DNA of 5,135 bases from Desulfobacterales bacterium (GTDB taxonomy: Bacteria > Desulfobacterota > Desulfobacteria > Desulfobacterales > C00003060): NCBI GenBank assembly GCA_030668505.1, contig DAOUTV010000176.1:1-5135 (forward strand). Reading direction: 5' to 3'. Numbering within the stretch: the stretch's first letter is position 1; each line of letters begins with the position of its first letter. The notes below the pieces were generated by a model. That model did not search any database. It saw nothing but the letters and a program-made list of their open reading frames with translations, and was not told the origin of the DNA. Shown in pieces: positions 5,055 to 5,135 of the stretch. The position numbers were made by a program, and so were the translations under genes.

Positions 5055-5135
5055 AAGGCGTGCACATTAACTTTAGCTCACTTTAGACACTTCAAACTTT
5101 AGCTCACTATTAATCAATAATTACGAGACGTCTAC

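Larger units (their letters stand above)
4891..5108. repeat. 218-bp composite palindromic repeat with CTAAAGTGA arms
   Basis: The left arm (4891-4924) is three runs of the type AGTGACTAAAGT ending in TTAA. The right arm (5067-5108) is its imperfect reverse complement, built from TTAACTTTAGCTCACTTTAG blocks. Inside, CACGCC (4963-4968) pairs with GGCGTG (5057-5062), and GCCAGCCG-side bases face CGGCTGA-side bases, so nested pairing continues inward. The core carries two near-identical 30/31-bp units and a triple 8-bp repeat (listed separately). No coding frame is supported. It is either a dispersed composite repeat or a decayed MITE. The last 27 bases of the window are AT-rich and otherwise featureless. 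Confidence 0.65.

Overview
The window looks like chromosomal DNA from a Gram-negative environmental bacterium, most plausibly a Desulfobacterota (deltaproteobacterial) lineage. This is inferred from the style of the histidine kinase (soluble, multi-PAS, Rossmann-type N-terminus, hybrid receiver) and from the many families of short palindromic and MITE-like repeats. No rRNA or other taxonomic marker is present, so the assignment is tentative.

Layout. Positions 1-360 hold two copies, in opposite orientation, of a 30-bp GAAC/CATC-rich dispersed repeat, and between them a decayed C-terminal fragment of a four-helix-bundle (23S rRNA intervening-sequence) protein. Positions 361-1206 (minus strand) encode a 281-residue alpha/beta-hydrolase-fold protein whose usual nucleophile Ser is not where expected. 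Positions 1207-2527 are a 1.3-kb gap between the divergently transcribed hydrolase and kinase genes. The gap is packed with mobile debris: a 154-bp element with 15-bp inverted ends and a 9-bp flanking direct repeat, a 279-bp MITE with ends reading GGGCTTGCGCAA, a cluster of C-tract/G-tract hairpins, and a 159-bp MITE with CCT ends and TTAAA flanks (IS1380-like). One weak 32-codon ORF also lies there. Positions 2528-4816 (plus strand) encode a 762-residue soluble hybrid sensor histidine kinase: Rossmann-like domain, Cys-containing PAS, second PAS, HisKA, HATPase and receiver. Positions 4817-5135 hold a possible weak terminator and a 218-bp palindromic composite repeat with internal tandem repeats.

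How the parts work together. The two intact genes are divergent, share no obvious pathway and are probably separate transcription units. The kinase should sense a cytoplasmic signal (possibly a nucleotide cofactor or redox state) and pass phosphate to its own receiver. Its further partner is not in the window. The most notable points are the kinase's unusual input end, the atypical hydrolase active site, and at least four unrelated non-autonomous elements stacked in one intergenic region, three with recognisable target-site duplications. I see no CRISPR array, tRNA, rRNA or clearly new defence-type system.
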